This document shows, in pieces, positions 44,418 to 54,918 of a DNA stretch of 58,001 bases. The notes beneath the pieces are model-generated. The model was not told the DNA's origin, did no database searches, and was given only the letters and a program-made list of their open reading frames with translations. The position numbers and the translations under genes are program-made. Each line of letters opens with the position of its first letter. Within the stretch, counting starts at the first letter, position 1. Source of the stretch: Dehalococcoidia bacterium. GTDB taxonomy: Bacteria > Chloroflexota > Dehalococcoidia > SpSt-223. The stretch covers positions 1-58,001 of the forward strand of contig BPIC01000009.1 in the NCBI GenBank assembly GCA_026003895.1, in the 5' to 3' direction.

Positions 44418-47369
44418 CTACTCCCGAAGGAGCCAGTCGAGCAGCCCCCCGAGGAGCCCGGGGCGGTCGCTCTCGGCCACCTGTTCTAGGCCAAAGGCGA
44501 GCAGTGCGGAGCGATACGCAAATTTCGGGCGGCCCTCGTCACTGCTCGCGTCCGAGCGCCGCAGGAGCGCTACGGGCTGATCGCCGGCAAGGAGTGCAGG
44601 CCGCACCGTCTCCGGCGCGAGATAGGTGTCCGAATCTTCACGATAGGCGTCAAGCACCGGAATGTCACCGCCGCCAACGAGGGAATATTGGCGGCCGGCA
44701 AACGGGGAACCATCCGCGCCGCGCACTGTCGTCGGCAGCGGAATGAATGTGCGGACAACCGCGCCGAGGTACCCGTGAAACAGCCGCGACCGGCCGAAAA
44801 GCGCATCTTGCATTGCGAAGTTAACGTCGGTCGCTTCGGCCACCCGACTGCCGGCGACGAGGATTGACCCACCGCCGTTGAGATAGTCATTGAGCGTGTC
44901 TTGGTCCTGCTCGGCGAGCGACAGCCGACCGCGTTCGATGGGCGACTCCCGGCTGCCAGTGAACAAAATGACCGCCCGATAGCGCTGCAGCGCCGCGAGC
45001 GGAGGAACCCCCCGCTGGCCGGGACGACGCGCTTCGTCAGCGTCGAACAGGTCGTACGGAATCTTCAACGCGTCGAGCGCGGCGCGATAAGCGGCCGCGG
45101 TGTTCGGCTTGCCGCCATCCTCCGATCCGTCGTTGTCAAGGAGCAGCACAGACCGGTCGCGCGGGGGAACAATCCGAATCCAGAGCGGCACGTGTGCCCG
45201 GCCCGGCCCTTCGAACACGAGATCGCCGCCGTAGTCGCCGGGCGCAAGTCCCACCGTCGCAACACGCACCGTCAATTCGGCGGTCTCGCCGCGAGCCATC
45301 GTCAGCAGCGCCGGCTCGACCTTTACCGGCAACGGCGAACCGACCGCATGAAAGGCGGCACGGTAGACGCCGGCAGTCAACGCCGTCACGCGGATGGTCT
45401 GGGTCACCGCTGGCCCCGGCGCCAGGCCGCCGACGCCAAGGCTTGGTGGCTCCACGAGGATCGATGCGGCGGCAGCCCGCGCCACGTCGATCTGCCCCGC
45501 GCCCCGCGAGAGCGGAGGAAGGAGCTTGCCGTCGCCGTCGCGAACGTCCGACGACGCGGTCGCCATCAGCGCGGCACGGATTTGCGCCGGCGACCAGTCC
45601 GGCCGTGCTTGGCGCAGGAGCGCCGCCGCGCCGGCGACGTGGGGCGCGGCCATGCTTGTTCCCGACACCTGCCCGAACCCGGCCAGCGGATTCGGCGATG
45701 GGCCATAGCCGGCAGCAACAATGTTTACCCCTGGCGCAACAACGTCGGGCGTAAGGAAGCCTTCGGGGGAGGGACCCCGGCTGCTGAAGTCGGCGAGGAC
45801 ATTCGGCGTCGTCGCCACGACCGCCGCCCGTGGATCAAGCCGAATCCGCGCGGCTTCACCGGCCGCCTCGACCCACGCGCCCACGCGGTCGCCAGCGCCC
45901 CGGGTAATCATCCCAATTGGAATTTGGATTCCCTCCGCCTGCCCGCCGAAGTTGTCGATCGTCTGGTCCGCCGTATTGACAATCAGAACGGCTGCGGCGC
46001 CAGCGTCTTGGGCATGCCGTGCCTTCTCGACAAAGGGGCAGATCCCGCGGCCAATCAGCGCCACGCGCCCAGCGAGGGAACCGGCAGGGAGCGGCGCACA
46101 CGCAGCACCCGGCTCACCGGGTTGGACCAAGGCGATCGGCAACGGACCGAGCGGTGCACTGAGCCGAGCGCCGAACGCGGCTCGACTGTACCGGAGTGTC
46201 GCCTGATCGGCCGGCTCGTAGCCAACGAGTTCAACCGTCTGGCGAACAATTTCTTGGCTGGTAGTCACCGCACCGACCGAGATCACGCCACGCCCATTCG
46301 ACGGACTGTTGGTCGTTGCAATCCCAGGCCCGCTGTTCCCAGCGGCATTGACGACGACAACACCGGCACGGACCGCCGCCTCGGCAGCGCGCACCATCGG
46401 ATCGGCCCATCCAAAGGTTGCCGCGTAGGACGAGCCCCACGAGTTGTTGATAACGTCGGCGCCGTCGCGCACGGCATCCTCGAGCGCCGCAACCAATTCG
46501 ATGGTGAACGCATTGCCGTTGACGAAGTCGCTTTCGCTTCGCGACGGGTAGAAGACCCGGTAATTCATCAGGTACGCGCCAGGGGCGACACCGCTGATTT
46601 CCACTCGCACCCCGTCGACAGTGGCGACGACGCCGGGGTTGCCCGCAACCGTCCCGGCGACATGGGTTCCGTGGCTATCAGCACCGGGGCCAGGTTGCGG
46701 GGTGTCCTCGCCGGGCCGCGCCGGATCGTTCGGCCGGATGTAGGCGCGCGCCACAATGACTTTTGGCGTGGTGAACCGCGTGTCCCCCTTGGGGAAGCCA
46801 GCCGGGTACTCATATCCCGCCGGATCAAAGGAGGGATGAGGCGTGTAGATCCCGCTGTCGATGATCGCAACCTTGATGCCGCGGCCAGCGTCGCGTGGGC
46901 CGGTCCCAATCTGCCGCCACAGCTCCGGGGCGCCGATTTGTACGACGTCCGGCGCATTCGCCAACTGATACGGTCGGTCCGGTGTCACTGCGCGAACCCC
47001 GGGCAACCGTGCGAGCACTTCTTGTGAACCGGCCGGGGCGCGCACGGCCACGGCGTTCAACAGCACGCTGTAGCTGCGTTCGACGGTCGCGCCGGGCAGC
47101 GCCGCGCCAATGCGTCGGCTGAGCTGCTGCTGTTCAGCAGCAATCCGCTCGAACACAGTTTGAGCGGCGGGGGAGTCGAAGTCCGGGCGAGCGAAGGGGA
47201 CAGCACGGCTCAACCCAGCGCGGCCCTCTGGGATGATCGAGTCGACGGCGGCAGGCGCGGCGAGCTCGACAAGATAGCGTGTGACCGGACGTTCCTCGGC
47301 ACGGCCGGCAGGCGCAAGCGCAAGCAGCAGGGCAACCAGAAGGAGAGGCGCGATGGCGCGGCGGATCAT
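44418..47369 (-). CDS. Secreted subtilisin-like (S8) serine protease, multidomain
   Basis: 983 residues. A signal peptide (residues 1-24) is followed by an I9-type propeptide to ~135 and an S8 catalytic domain with Asp171 (AIIDSGIY), His233 (DSHGTHVAG), Asn in NAAGNSGPG and Ser in SGTSMAAPHVAG. A PA domain is inserted between the Asn and Ser regions (GRVALIGRGICPFVEKA, VLIVNTADQ). After ~640 come a Fn3/Ig-like domain and a final ~200 residues resembling a glutamine-amidotransferase-like fold (SVLLLDNDGSEDGG, RAVILFTGSRES, GGSILVAGSRVAE). It probably degrades external proteins. It begins two bases after the LmbE stop, so the two are coupled. Confidence 0.92.
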   Translation of the reverse strand: MIRRAIAPLLLVALLLALAPAGRAEERPVTRYLVELAAPAAVDSIIPEGRAGLSRAVPFARPDFDSPAAQTVFERIAAEQQQLSRRIGAALPGATVERSYSVLLNAVAVRAPAGSQEVLARLPGVRAVTPDRPYQLANAPDVVQIGAPELWRQIGTGPRDAGRGIKVAIIDSGIYTPHPSFDPAGYEYPAGFPKGDTRFTTPKVIVARAYIRPNDPARPGEDTPQPGPGADSHGTHVAGTVAGNPGVVATVDGVRVEISGVAPGAYLMNYRVFYPSRSESDFVNGNAFTIELVAALEDAVRDGADVINNSWGSSYAATFGWADPMVRAAEAAVRAGVVVVNAAGNSGPGIATTNSPSNGRGVISVGAVTTSQEIVRQTVELVGYEPADQATLRYSRAAFGARLSAPLGPLPIALVQPGEPGAACAPLPAGSLAGRVALIGRGICPFVEKARHAQDAGAAAVLIVNTADQTIDNFGGQAEGIQIPIGMITRGAGDRVGAWVEAAGEAARIRLDPRAAVVATTPNVLADFSSRGPSPEGFLTPDVVAPGVNIVAAGYGPSPNPLAGFGQVSGTSMAAPHVAGAAALLRQARPDWSPAQIRAALMATASSDVRDGDGKLLPPLSRGAGQIDVARAAAASILVEPPSLGVGGLAPGPAVTQTIRVTALTAGVYRAAFHAVGSPLPVKVEPALLTMARGETAELTVRVATVGLAPGDYGGDLVFEGPGRAHVPLWIRIVPPRDRSVLLLDNDGSEDGGKPNTAAAYRAALDALKIPYDLFDADEARRPGQRGVPPLAALQRYRAVILFTGSRESPIERGRLSLAEQDQDTLNDYLNGGGSILVAGSRVAEATDVNFAMQDALFGRSRLFHGYLGAVVRTFIPLPTTVRGADGSPFAGRQYSLVGGGDIPVLDAYREDSDTYLAPETVRPALLAGDQPVALLRRSDASSDEGRPKFAYRSALLAFGLEQVAESDRPGLLGGLLDWLLRE

Positions 47370-47371
47370 CG

Positions 47372-48082
47372 TTACCTACGGTATTTCAATCGTTTGAAGG
47401 CCTCGGCATAGGCAAAGCCTGGCGTCTCGCCCAGATTGGCAGCGCCCTCCCGAACACGCTCGGCCAGCCCTTCGCCCTGCCCCACTTGACTTACGTGGCA
47501 GCGCAGCGCCGCGATCTTCGTGTCGATATGATCGGTGATATCGACGTAGACGTCCGGAAACTCCGCGCCCATCACCCACGCCTCGGCAGTCTTATGCGGT
47601 TCTAGCCCTTCCGCCACTTGCTCAGGAAAGTAGAGGTGGTCGCGGGCCGCCGGAAAGACCGAATCGAGCGCCACTGAGCCGGCGACCCGGTGATCGCGAT
47701 GCTGGGCGAACAAGCTGAGCCGGCGTACGGGGTCCTGACAGACGACGACATCCGGGCGGTAGGTGCGGATGGCCCGAACAATGTCCCCTTGAAATTGCGG
47801 GTTGTCGGTGAGAAAGCCATCCGGATAGCCGAGAATGCGGAACTCCTTGATGCCGAGCACTTTGCAGGCCTCCGCCTGCTCGGCAGCGCGGATCTTCGCC
47901 AGCCGTTCGCTCGTCATCGAGCGATCGCTGCTTCCCTTATCGCCGTTCGTGGAGATAACAAGAAAAACGTCGCGCCCCTCGGCGCACCACTTGGCGACGG
48001 ACCCGCCGCACCCAAATTCCATGTCATCCGGATGGGCAGTGATCACCAAGATCGACCGGTACTCCTCGGGCATTTCGGACAT
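47372..48082 (-). CDS. PIG-L/LmbE family deacetylase
   Basis: 236 residues. Zinc-dependent N-deacetylase fold with the metal motif AHPDDMEFGCGG near residue 17 and the second ligand set in AQHRDHRVAG near 126. The family removes acetyl groups from GlcNAc-containing small molecules or glycolipids (MshB, BshB, PIG-L). ATG 48082 is chosen; a GTG at 48091 is also possible. It lies between MaoC and the protease gene on the same strand. The actual substrate is unknown; mycothiol/bacillithiol partner genes are not in view. Confidence 0.9.
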   Translation of the reverse strand: MSEMPEEYRSILVITAHPDDMEFGCGGSVAKWCAEGRDVFLVISTNGDKGSSDRSMTSERLAKIRAAEQAEACKVLGIKEFRILGYPDGFLTDNPQFQGDIVRAIRTYRPDVVVCQDPVRRLSLFAQHRDHRVAGSVALDSVFPAARDHLYFPEQVAEGLEPHKTAEAWVMGAEFPDVYVDITDHIDTKIAALRCHVSQVGQGEGLAERVREGAANLGETPGFAYAEAFKRLKYRR

Positions 48083-48152
48083 GCACTTCACTCCGTCGCA
48101 AGTCGTTCAGGGAAACGGCGGCCAGATCTGGCCGCCGCGGGCTAAGTCTACG

Positions 48153-48623
48153 TCAGTGCGGGCGCTTCTTGACCAGCAAGGTGTGCTGGAAGGTCAGCAC
48201 CGTTTCGCCACGCTGGTTGACAATTCGGTTATCCAACCGAATCGTGCCACGATCGGGCCGGCTCGTCGCGCGGGTCTCGGCAACCGCGATCTCATTGTGG
48301 ATCGTGTCACCCGGCCGGACCGGGCCGTGGTAGCGCACGCCGTCGACCCCTAGCAGCGCGAGCAGCGTGCCAGTGATGAGCGGTTCGGTGGAGGCGAGGC
48401 CGATTGAGAGCGCGAGCGGGCCGGGCGCGACCCGGCCGCCGAACGCCGACGCAGCCGCGTACTCCTCGTCGAGAAACTGCGGGTTGTTCGCGCCGATTAG
48501 ACCGGCAAAGAGAACGATGTCAGCGTCGGTGATGGTGCGGCCGTCGGTCCGGAAGCGCTGTCCGACCGAGAACTCTTCAAACCAGCGGCCAAATCGGACG
48601 GGCTGTGCAGAGGTATCGTTCAT
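48153..48623 (-). CDS. MaoC family dehydratase
   Basis: 156 residues, hot-dog fold. GRWFEEFSVGQRFRTDGRTITDADIVLFAGL and NNPQFLDEEYA provide the hydratase motif, with a VAPGPLALSIGLASTEPL helix behind it (motifs given in part). It probably acts on an enoyl- or hydroxyacyl-CoA. It lies 30 bases downstream of the GH2 gene and 70 upstream of LmbE on the same strand. It is only distantly like the MaoC protein at 8997. In the itaconate pathway a MaoC-type enzyme hydrates itaconyl-CoA, which is interesting given the operon at 52.6-57.9 kb. Confidence 0.9.
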   Translation of the reverse strand: MNDTSAQPVRFGRWFEEFSVGQRFRTDGRTITDADIVLFAGLIGANNPQFLDEEYAAASAFGGRVAPGPLALSIGLASTEPLITGTLLALLGVDGVRYHGPVRPGDTIHNEIAVAETRATSRPDRGTIRLDNRIVNQRGETVLTFQHTLLVKKRPH

Positions 48624-48653
48624 GGCGCTGAGTGTAACGGAACGGCCGTCGCC

Positions 48654-50876
48654 TCAGTGCAGAACACGCCACGTGATCCAGTCGCGCGCGGCATCGATAA
48701 GCCCGATGCCTGCCGGATCGTGCCACGCGAGGTCATAACGGTTTTCGCTGAGGGTGATGCCGCCACGGCTCACGCGGAAGGTCAGCTCGCTAACCGTCGG
48801 GAGACGCATTGTGACCTCACCAAGGCGCGTCGCGGCGTTCGCAGCGGCAACCGCCCGCCGGCGGAACACCTCGCGTCCGTCCATCTCGGCGACGATCTCC
48901 AACCGATCGAGGTGGTCAAGCGTGTCGTTCACGATCCAGAGAACGCCGCGCAGTTCATCGCCATTTCGATAGGATCGAAGCGGATAGTCGAGCGAAACGA
49001 GCAGCGGGGCGAAGCAGCCAGCAAGCCGTTGGTAGGCCAACTTTGGTCTCCCGAAGTAGTCGACCACCGCCCAACTGATCGCCGGCCAAGGATCATTGAG
49101 CTGCCAAAAGATTGCGCCCGTCGCTTCCCCTTTCCGGCGTCGCATGTGTTCGATCGCAACCTGCAATCCTTGCGCCTGGGCGCGCTGCGTGGCCTCGACA
49201 AAGGCCGTGAGGTCGCGCTCGGGTGTCCGAGCATAGCGGCGCAGCTTGTCGCGTTGGGCAGAGTGTGCTTCCCAATCCGGCCCCGGCAGCGGGTCGTCAG
49301 GTAAGGCGGCGCGCAACGACTCGACGGCGGGAGCGGCCTGCAATCCAAACTCCGAAAGGAGCGACGCCGTCTCGAGCCGATAGTCGTTGACATTCGCCTT
49401 GCCATGCCAGACGCGCCAGTTGTGCCGCTCGCCGGCGCTCGGCGAGGCGGCTCGGAACGGACGGCTCCCATCTTCCAACGCCACCGCCCGAGCAATTGCA
49501 GCAACCACGGGTTGATTTCGTGCTGGGCTAAACTCGTTGCCGCCGCACCAGACCGCGACCGAAGGATGATTGCGAATCGCACGGACGATCCCCCGACACT
49601 CGGCTTCGACGAACGCGGCATAGGCGGCATCACGCGGGAAATGATCGAAGAAAGCGACGGAGAAGGGAAATTCCTGCCAGACCAACATCCCGAGCTCGTC
49701 ACACACCCGATAAAATGCTTCCCGCTCGCGGAGCCCCCCTCCCCACACCCGGAGGATGTTGATTCCTGCGCCTTTCGCCTGCTCGATGCGCTGTCGATAG
49801 TCCTCTTCCCGCAGACGGCCGAGCAGCGCATCGTTCGGCACCCAGTTCGCGCCGCGCAGAAATAGAGTCCGGCCATTCACCACGAGGCGGACACAATCAT
49901 CAGCGGGAGCACGTCTTCGTCGGCCTGCCGGCGCTGCCATCTCGACGGTCCGAATTCCGAACCGCTCGCTTCGGCGCGCCGAAAGTGCCCCGTCGACCCG
50001 AAGAGCGACCTCCACTCGGTAGAGTGCCGGCCGTCCGCGCTCCCACGGCTGCCAACGCTCCGCCCGGGAAATCGCGAGCCGAAAACGCCGTCGCACGTTC
50101 CCCGCCGTCGCGCTCCAGCGCTCCACCATCTCACCGACGACCGCCCCGCTCTCCTCCTCGACCACGGTCATGCCTGCCTCGAGATCGGCGTGAACACTGG
50201 AGTCGACATCAATCTCAACGAGGACGACCGCGCCCTCCGCTGTCGGCCGCGCTTGCACGTGCATCCCAGCAATTGCCGCCGGACCGCTGGTCTCGAGAAG
50301 CACCTCATCCCACAGCCCGACGGTCAGGAGCTCGGGCGCAAAATCCCAGCCGTAGCTCATCTGGCACTTGAGCGAGCCGAGCCGAGGCGGGAACGCCTCA
50401 CCGCCGAATACCCGGCGCAGCGCCCACCCTGTGAGTCGGTCGCGCACGCTCAGACGCGGCGCGGGCAGGCCGGCGGGCGAGAAGCATCGGACCGTCAGCG
50501 TGCCCCCGGCGGACGGGACGGCAATCCTCCGCTCGCTGAACATACCGGTGAAGCGGCCAACGATTCGGCCGTCGAGCGAGACCTCGCTCTGATAATCGAT
50601 GCCTTTGAACACAATGGTGCGCCGGTGAGACGACGCAGGTAGGACTCGCCGGAACAACCAGTCGCGCTCGGCGACCCAGCGCGACTGGTCGAGTTGGCGG
50701 CCGACCAGCGGATCCGGGATCTGCCCAGCGGCGATCAGCGAGAGTCGGATATCGCCGGGCAGGACAGCGGGTAGCCAAGTCTCAGGGAGACCGCCGGGGA
50801 CCGCGGGCGCACATTCCCAGCCGTCGTGCAATACCACTGTGTCGCCCGGTTTCGCATCTGCCAGCGCCACACGCAC
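48654..50876 (-). CDS. Glycoside hydrolase family 2 (beta-mannosidase-like)
   Basis: 740 residues. A sugar-binding domain (FKGIDYQSEVSLDGRIVGRFTGMF, in part) and immunoglobulin-like domains are followed by a TIM barrel from ~310 (LFLRGANWVPNDALL, INILRVWGGGLRE). The acid/base is the Glu in WCGGNEFSPA and the nucleophile Glu in LLSEFGLQAAP. This pattern fits beta-mannosidases of family 2 more than beta-galactosidases. No signal peptide is seen, so it is probably intracellular. It may trim mannosides released by the surface glycan system (inference). Confidence 0.9.
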   Translation of the reverse strand: MRVALADAKPGDTVVLHDGWECAPAVPGGLPETWLPAVLPGDIRLSLIAAGQIPDPLVGRQLDQSRWVAERDWLFRRVLPASSHRRTIVFKGIDYQSEVSLDGRIVGRFTGMFSERRIAVPSAGGTLTVRCFSPAGLPAPRLSVRDRLTGWALRRVFGGEAFPPRLGSLKCQMSYGWDFAPELLTVGLWDEVLLETSGPAAIAGMHVQARPTAEGAVVLVEIDVDSSVHADLEAGMTVVEEESGAVVGEMVERWSATAGNVRRRFRLAISRAERWQPWERGRPALYRVEVALRVDGALSARRSERFGIRTVEMAAPAGRRRRAPADDCVRLVVNGRTLFLRGANWVPNDALLGRLREEDYRQRIEQAKGAGINILRVWGGGLREREAFYRVCDELGMLVWQEFPFSVAFFDHFPRDAAYAAFVEAECRGIVRAIRNHPSVAVWCGGNEFSPARNQPVVAAIARAVALEDGSRPFRAASPSAGERHNWRVWHGKANVNDYRLETASLLSEFGLQAAPAVESLRAALPDDPLPGPDWEAHSAQRDKLRRYARTPERDLTAFVEATQRAQAQGLQVAIEHMRRRKGEATGAIFWQLNDPWPAISWAVVDYFGRPKLAYQRLAGCFAPLLVSLDYPLRSYRNGDELRGVLWIVNDTLDHLDRLEIVAEMDGREVFRRRAVAAANAATRLGEVTMRLPTVSELTFRVSRGGITLSENRYDLAWHDPAGIGLIDAARDWITWRVLH

Positions 50877-51214
50877 CCCGTAACAATGCGGTCCGTGACG
50901 ATAGCGAATCGTAATACGTTTCGTCTTGCTCGACCGTCGGTCCGGTGATAGATTCGCCGTCGCCTCGGACGGGGTGAGCGGGCGTCGGAGAAGGCCTCCA
51001 CCGATCTCGTCGCCTCTTCTGCTGGTTCGCGCAGATTCAAGGTCACAGCGTCGTGATCGACCGAGGCGAGGGCATCCATCCGCAGGAAACCATGCCGTCG
51101 TCGGCGCCTGGACATGTCAGAGCACGGTTCGCACTGCGCGAGCACAACATCAGATGTGTATGACACCACTGGCGAGATCGAGGGCGGCGGGCAAGCCGCG
51201 TGGAGGTTCACCTG
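50877..51214. other. Divergent region between GH2 and dnaA
   Basis: 338 bases. A distant 7-base inverted repeat (GCGAATC 50904-50910, GATTCGC 50951-50957) is present. I see no DnaA boxes of the TTATCCACA type and no AT-rich unwinding element, so an origin is not supported. No gene is recognised. Confidence 0.45.
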
Positions 51215-52715
51215 ATGGTCAAGGGCGTTGGTCCAAGCGCCTCGGCTCGCGAAATCTGGCAGACGGCGCTCGGACAGCTTGAACTCCAAGTCAACCGAAC
51301 CAGCTATGTCACCTATCTGAAGGACACGATCGCGCAGAGCTTCGAAGGCGGCTGCTTTACGATCGTCGCGCCGAATACGTTCGCGCGGGACTGGCTGGAT
51401 GGTAGGCTCGCCTCCACCGTCAAGCGTACCCTCATCGATATCGTGGGGAGTCCCCTCGATGTCCGGTTCGTCGTTCGTTCGGACGACTCCGTTTACCGGT
51501 CCCCGACCACGCCGCTCGAAGCCTGGGCCGATGCCCAGCCGCTCGCGGCACGCAAGGCCCGCCTGAACCCGCGCTACACGTTTGCCACATTCATCGTCGG
51601 CGCGAGCAACCGGTTCGCCCACGCTGCGGCCGAGGCCGTCGCCGCCCAACCGGGTCAGGCCTACAACCCGCTTTTCATTTGGGGGGGGTGTCGGGCTCGG
51701 CAAGACCCACCTGCTTCACGCCATCGGCCATGCCGCCGAGGCGCTCGGACTCGTCGTTATCTACGTCACCTCGGAAACCTTTACCAACGAGTTCATCCGC
51801 GCAATTCGCGATCGCCAGAACGACGCCTTCCGAGAAAAGTATCGAAGTGTCGACGTGCTGCTGATCGACGACATTCAGTTTCTTGCGACGAAAGAGCAAA
51901 CGCAGGAGGAGTTCTTCCACACGTTCAACGACCTCCATAGCAACGGCAAACAGATCGTCATCACCTCCGATCGCTCGCCGAAGGTTATGCCGTCGCTCGA
52001 AGATCGCCTGCGCTCGCGCTTCGAGTGGGGGCTGATCACCGATATTGGAGCACCGGACTTTGAAACCCGGCTCGCCATCCTCGAAAAGAAGGCGCGCGAC
52101 AGCCAGTTAAGCGTACCGGTCGAGGTGCTAGAGCTGATCGCCCACCGGTTCCAGAATAACATTCGAGAACTGGAAGGCTCGCTTAACAAAGCGCTGATGT
52201 ACGCCCGTTCGCACGGGGTGCCGCTCACGCTCGAAGTCGCACACCAAGCCCTTCTCGGCGGGTCGCAGCCCGTGACACGGCGGCGGATGATCACGCCGCG
52301 CCTCGTTATCGACACGGTTGCCGACTATTACCACGTCGATCCAAGCGAACTGCGCGGGAAGCGCCGGGATCAGCACATCACGCTACCGCGTCATGTTGCG
52401 ATGTACATCATCCGCGAAGAGACCACGTGCACCTATCAAGAGATCGGCGCCGAACTCGGCAAGCGTGACCACACGACGGTGATTCACGGTTGTGAGAAGA
52501 TCGCAACCGATCTCAAGTCGAACCAGCAACTCGCTCGCGAAATCAATGAGATCCGCACCTTGCTCTATCAGCGGGGAGAGCGATCAGCGGAAGTAGCGCC
52601 GGTTACCGGCGAGCGAGCGCCACGATCTCGCCCGGGCTCCCGCGCTCATCGAGCGCGAGGATTGCATCGGCAATCTGCTCGGCACGTTCGGCAGAGACGA
52701 GCCGCGTCGCGTTGA
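51215..52715 (+). CDS. dnaA: Chromosomal replication initiator DnaA, split by a one-base insertion in a G run
   Basis: Domain I (residues ~1-85, [18 protein letters not shown]) is followed by only a short linker, then the AAA+ domain with [20 protein letters not shown] and Walker A GVGLGKTH. Walker [11 protein letters not shown], the arginine finger SRFEWGL and the DNA-binding domain ending in [23 protein letters not shown] come next. The frame changes at 51681-51688: eight G where seven would continue [11 protein letters not shown]. Since DnaA is essential, sequence error is likely, though transcript slippage is conceivable. The natural end is expected near LLYQR (~52573); the open frame continues into the convergent PrpD gene. 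ATG 51215 has TGGAGGT upstream. dnaN is not adjacent. Confidence 0.93.
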
Positions 52716-54011
52716 TGGTGAACTTTAGTCGGAGCTCTTCGGGCGAGAGCGGATTGTCGGGTCCGCCGCGGTTCGCCATCACGCGCTCCTCCAAGGTTCG
52801 GCCGTCGCGCAGATGGACGCGCAAGATCGCGGGAAACTGGTTCGGATAGATCGCCTCCGCCTCCGGATCGGCATACAGCTCCACTTTGGCCGCGAGCGCG
52901 AGAAGCCGCGGATCCCGAGCCTTTTCGTCCGTGAAGTCGTCGAAGGAAACGCCCAGTCCGCCGCCGCCGAGCAGCGCGGTTGCGACCGTGAACGGACCAC
53001 TGAATTGGGCATGGTAGCCGCTCTGTGGCCGAATCTTCTCTTCCCGAGGCTGCCCGATCGTCCGCAGGGTGGGGCCGGCGACGCCCAGCTCGATTCGCTC
53101 GATCTGCTCTGGGTCCAAGGGGCCGTACTTGCGGCGCACGGCTAACGCCGCATCGATCCCTGCGTGGGTATAGTGGTTCGCCGGGTACGGCTTGTAAAAG
53201 ATGCCCGGCACAGACCATTCGCGACCAAGTCCGGAGACGACATTCGCCTCGTTGAAACGGGCGTCGAGGAAGGCGTTGTACATCCCGAAACGGCCCTCGA
53301 GCGCCGTCGGCGGGCCGGTGTACCCCTGCTTCGTCAACAGCGCGGCCATCAGCCCACTGTGCGCGGCCCAGCCGCAGTGCAGCCGCTTGACCGACCCGCC
53401 GGTGCGATTGGCCTCGATGATGCCGCTGGCAAGGCTCGCCGCGATCCCAAGGGCATTGCGCACCCCATCCACGCCGAGACCGAGCAGCTTCGCCCCAAGT
53501 GCGGCAGCTCCCATCGTTCCGCAAATCGATGTGGCATGCCAGCCTTTGTCGAACCAGACATTTCCCTCTGGAAGCTGACCGCCCAATCCGATCCGAACGC
53601 ACACCTCGATTCCGACCGCGGCTGCGGCGATGGCATCCCTGCCCGTCGCACCCGTCGCCTCAGCGAGCGCCAGTGTTGCCGGCACAATCGTCGCGCTGGG
53701 ATGGAGAATCGACGGGAGATGGGTATCGTCAAAGTCGAGGCTGTGGGCGAGCGTGCCGTTCACCTGGGCAGCCATGGGCGCGGGATAGCGGCCGGCACGG
53801 CCGACCACTCCGGCCTCCTCCCGACCGCCCCACGCTTCGGCGAGGCCGATCACACCGTCCGCAAGCCCCTCGGCCGCGGCCGCCCAAACAGATACCGATC
53901 GAGTCCAGAATCCGCTCCTTGACACTCCTCACGACGGCGGGCGGGAGCGACTCGAAGGAGACCGAGTCGGCGAATTCAGCAAGCTGCTGAGGTTAGCGTC
54001 GTCTCGGTCAT
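52603..54011 (-). pseudogene. MmgE/PrpD family protein, frame broken near its start
   Basis: From 53925 to 52603 a 440-residue frame is intact: FDDTHLPSILHPSATIVPATLALAEA, in part LHPSATIVPA; KGWHATSICGTMGAAALGAKLLG, in part WHATSICGTMGAA; YPANHYTHAGIDAAL. The conserved N-terminus continues upstream in another frame (QQLAEFADSVSFESLPPAVV, RSVKERILDSIGICL). One extra G near 53882 restores AAAAEGLADGVIGLAEA. A second shift near 54000 joins an ATG at 54011 (MTETTLT). The family includes 2-methylcitrate dehydratase and cis-aconitate decarboxylase. The ATG at 54011 overlaps the TGA of the upstream cyclase. Its 3' end overlaps dnaA. Confidence 0.8.
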
Positions 54012-54830
54012 GCGATCACCGCCAGCGGGCGCACCGGACAGCCTGTCGCGCCAACAAAGCGGAGCGGCGTGCAAATAAAGAGAAACTCGTAGATACGAGC
54101 GGCGGGCCAGTTCCTCGAGGTTCAGGTTCTCGATAAATGTGGATGCCAGCATCCACCAGCAGCACTTTGTGCGCCGGCAGCAAACTGTGTCCCTGCGCCG
54201 GGGGCCGAGCCATTCATAGGCCATCGAGTCGTGCCCGGTGACGCGGACCCGCTTCGCCGCCAGCCACTCAGCAGCCGAGACATTCCGGTCCTGGTACGCC
54301 ACTTTTCGTGGCCAAGGTAGGTCTCCGGATCACCCCAATGTCGTGCCCAGCCCGACCGAACGAGGACGGCATCGCCGGCCCGTGGCTCGTCGATCCCCTC
54401 GCGGCGCACCACTTCCATCAGTTCATCGGCCGTAATCTTTTCGGCGGCAGGCAAACAGTCAACACCACGCGCCCCCGCAACGTCGAGCAGGACTCCACGG
54501 CACAGCATCGGCGCAATGGTCTCAACGCCAAGCTGCTTAAAACCTTCCGCCCGTCTGGGCGGCCGCCGCGTCCACCCCCCCATGCAATTGCCCCTTATAC
54601 CCGACATGCGAGAGCGCATCGATGTGCGTGCCGGTATGCCCGCCGAGAACGATCATCTCGTTCGCCGCGGTCACCCCATCCGCGCGCACGGCGTCGGCCG
54701 TGACGCCGCAGCAGCGCCATCTTGAAACCGGGATGGTTGGGAGAGACCGGGGAATCGTCGGCTCGAGCGGCTGGCTCAAGTCGAACACGCGGCTGGACTC
54801 AAGGAGAGACGTCCAAGACGCCAGTGCCAT
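54008..54830 (-). pseudogene. Cyclase family protein (kynurenine formamidase-like), several frameshifts
   Basis: Read piecewise across frames from the ATG at 54830: SSRVFDLSQPLEPTIPRS, MIVLGGHTGTHIDALSHVG (the metal-binding HTGTHxD motif), FKQLGVETIAPMLCRGVLLDVA, GDAVLVRSGWARHWGDPETY, then VTGHDSMAYEWL, SLLPAHKVLLVDAGIH, IENLNLEEL and finally CTPLRFVGATGCPVRPLAVIA. At least four indels separate these blocks, but no in-frame nonsense substitution is needed. Family members hydrolyse amides or lactones with a metal. Its stop is placed at 54008 in an ATGA overlap with the PrpD start. Sequence error or decay are both possible. Confidence 0.72.
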
Positions 54831-54918
54831 CGGGGGACTCCGTTCGTCGTTGGTAGTTCCCTGATTGTAGCCGCCCGCCGAACCTCAGCTTCGCCTGCGG
54901 CTCGCCCCGGCGTCCGGT

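Noticed and set aside
44901..47027. 708-codon open frame on the plus strand opposite the subtilisin gene
   Set aside because: It is fully antisense to a protein with complete catalytic motifs and is rich in Arg/Gly/Pro with no family features; long antisense frames are expected at this GC content.
50877..51214. Possible replication origin next to dnaA
   Set aside because: No TTATCCACA-like boxes and no AT-rich stretch were found, and dnaN is not adjacent.
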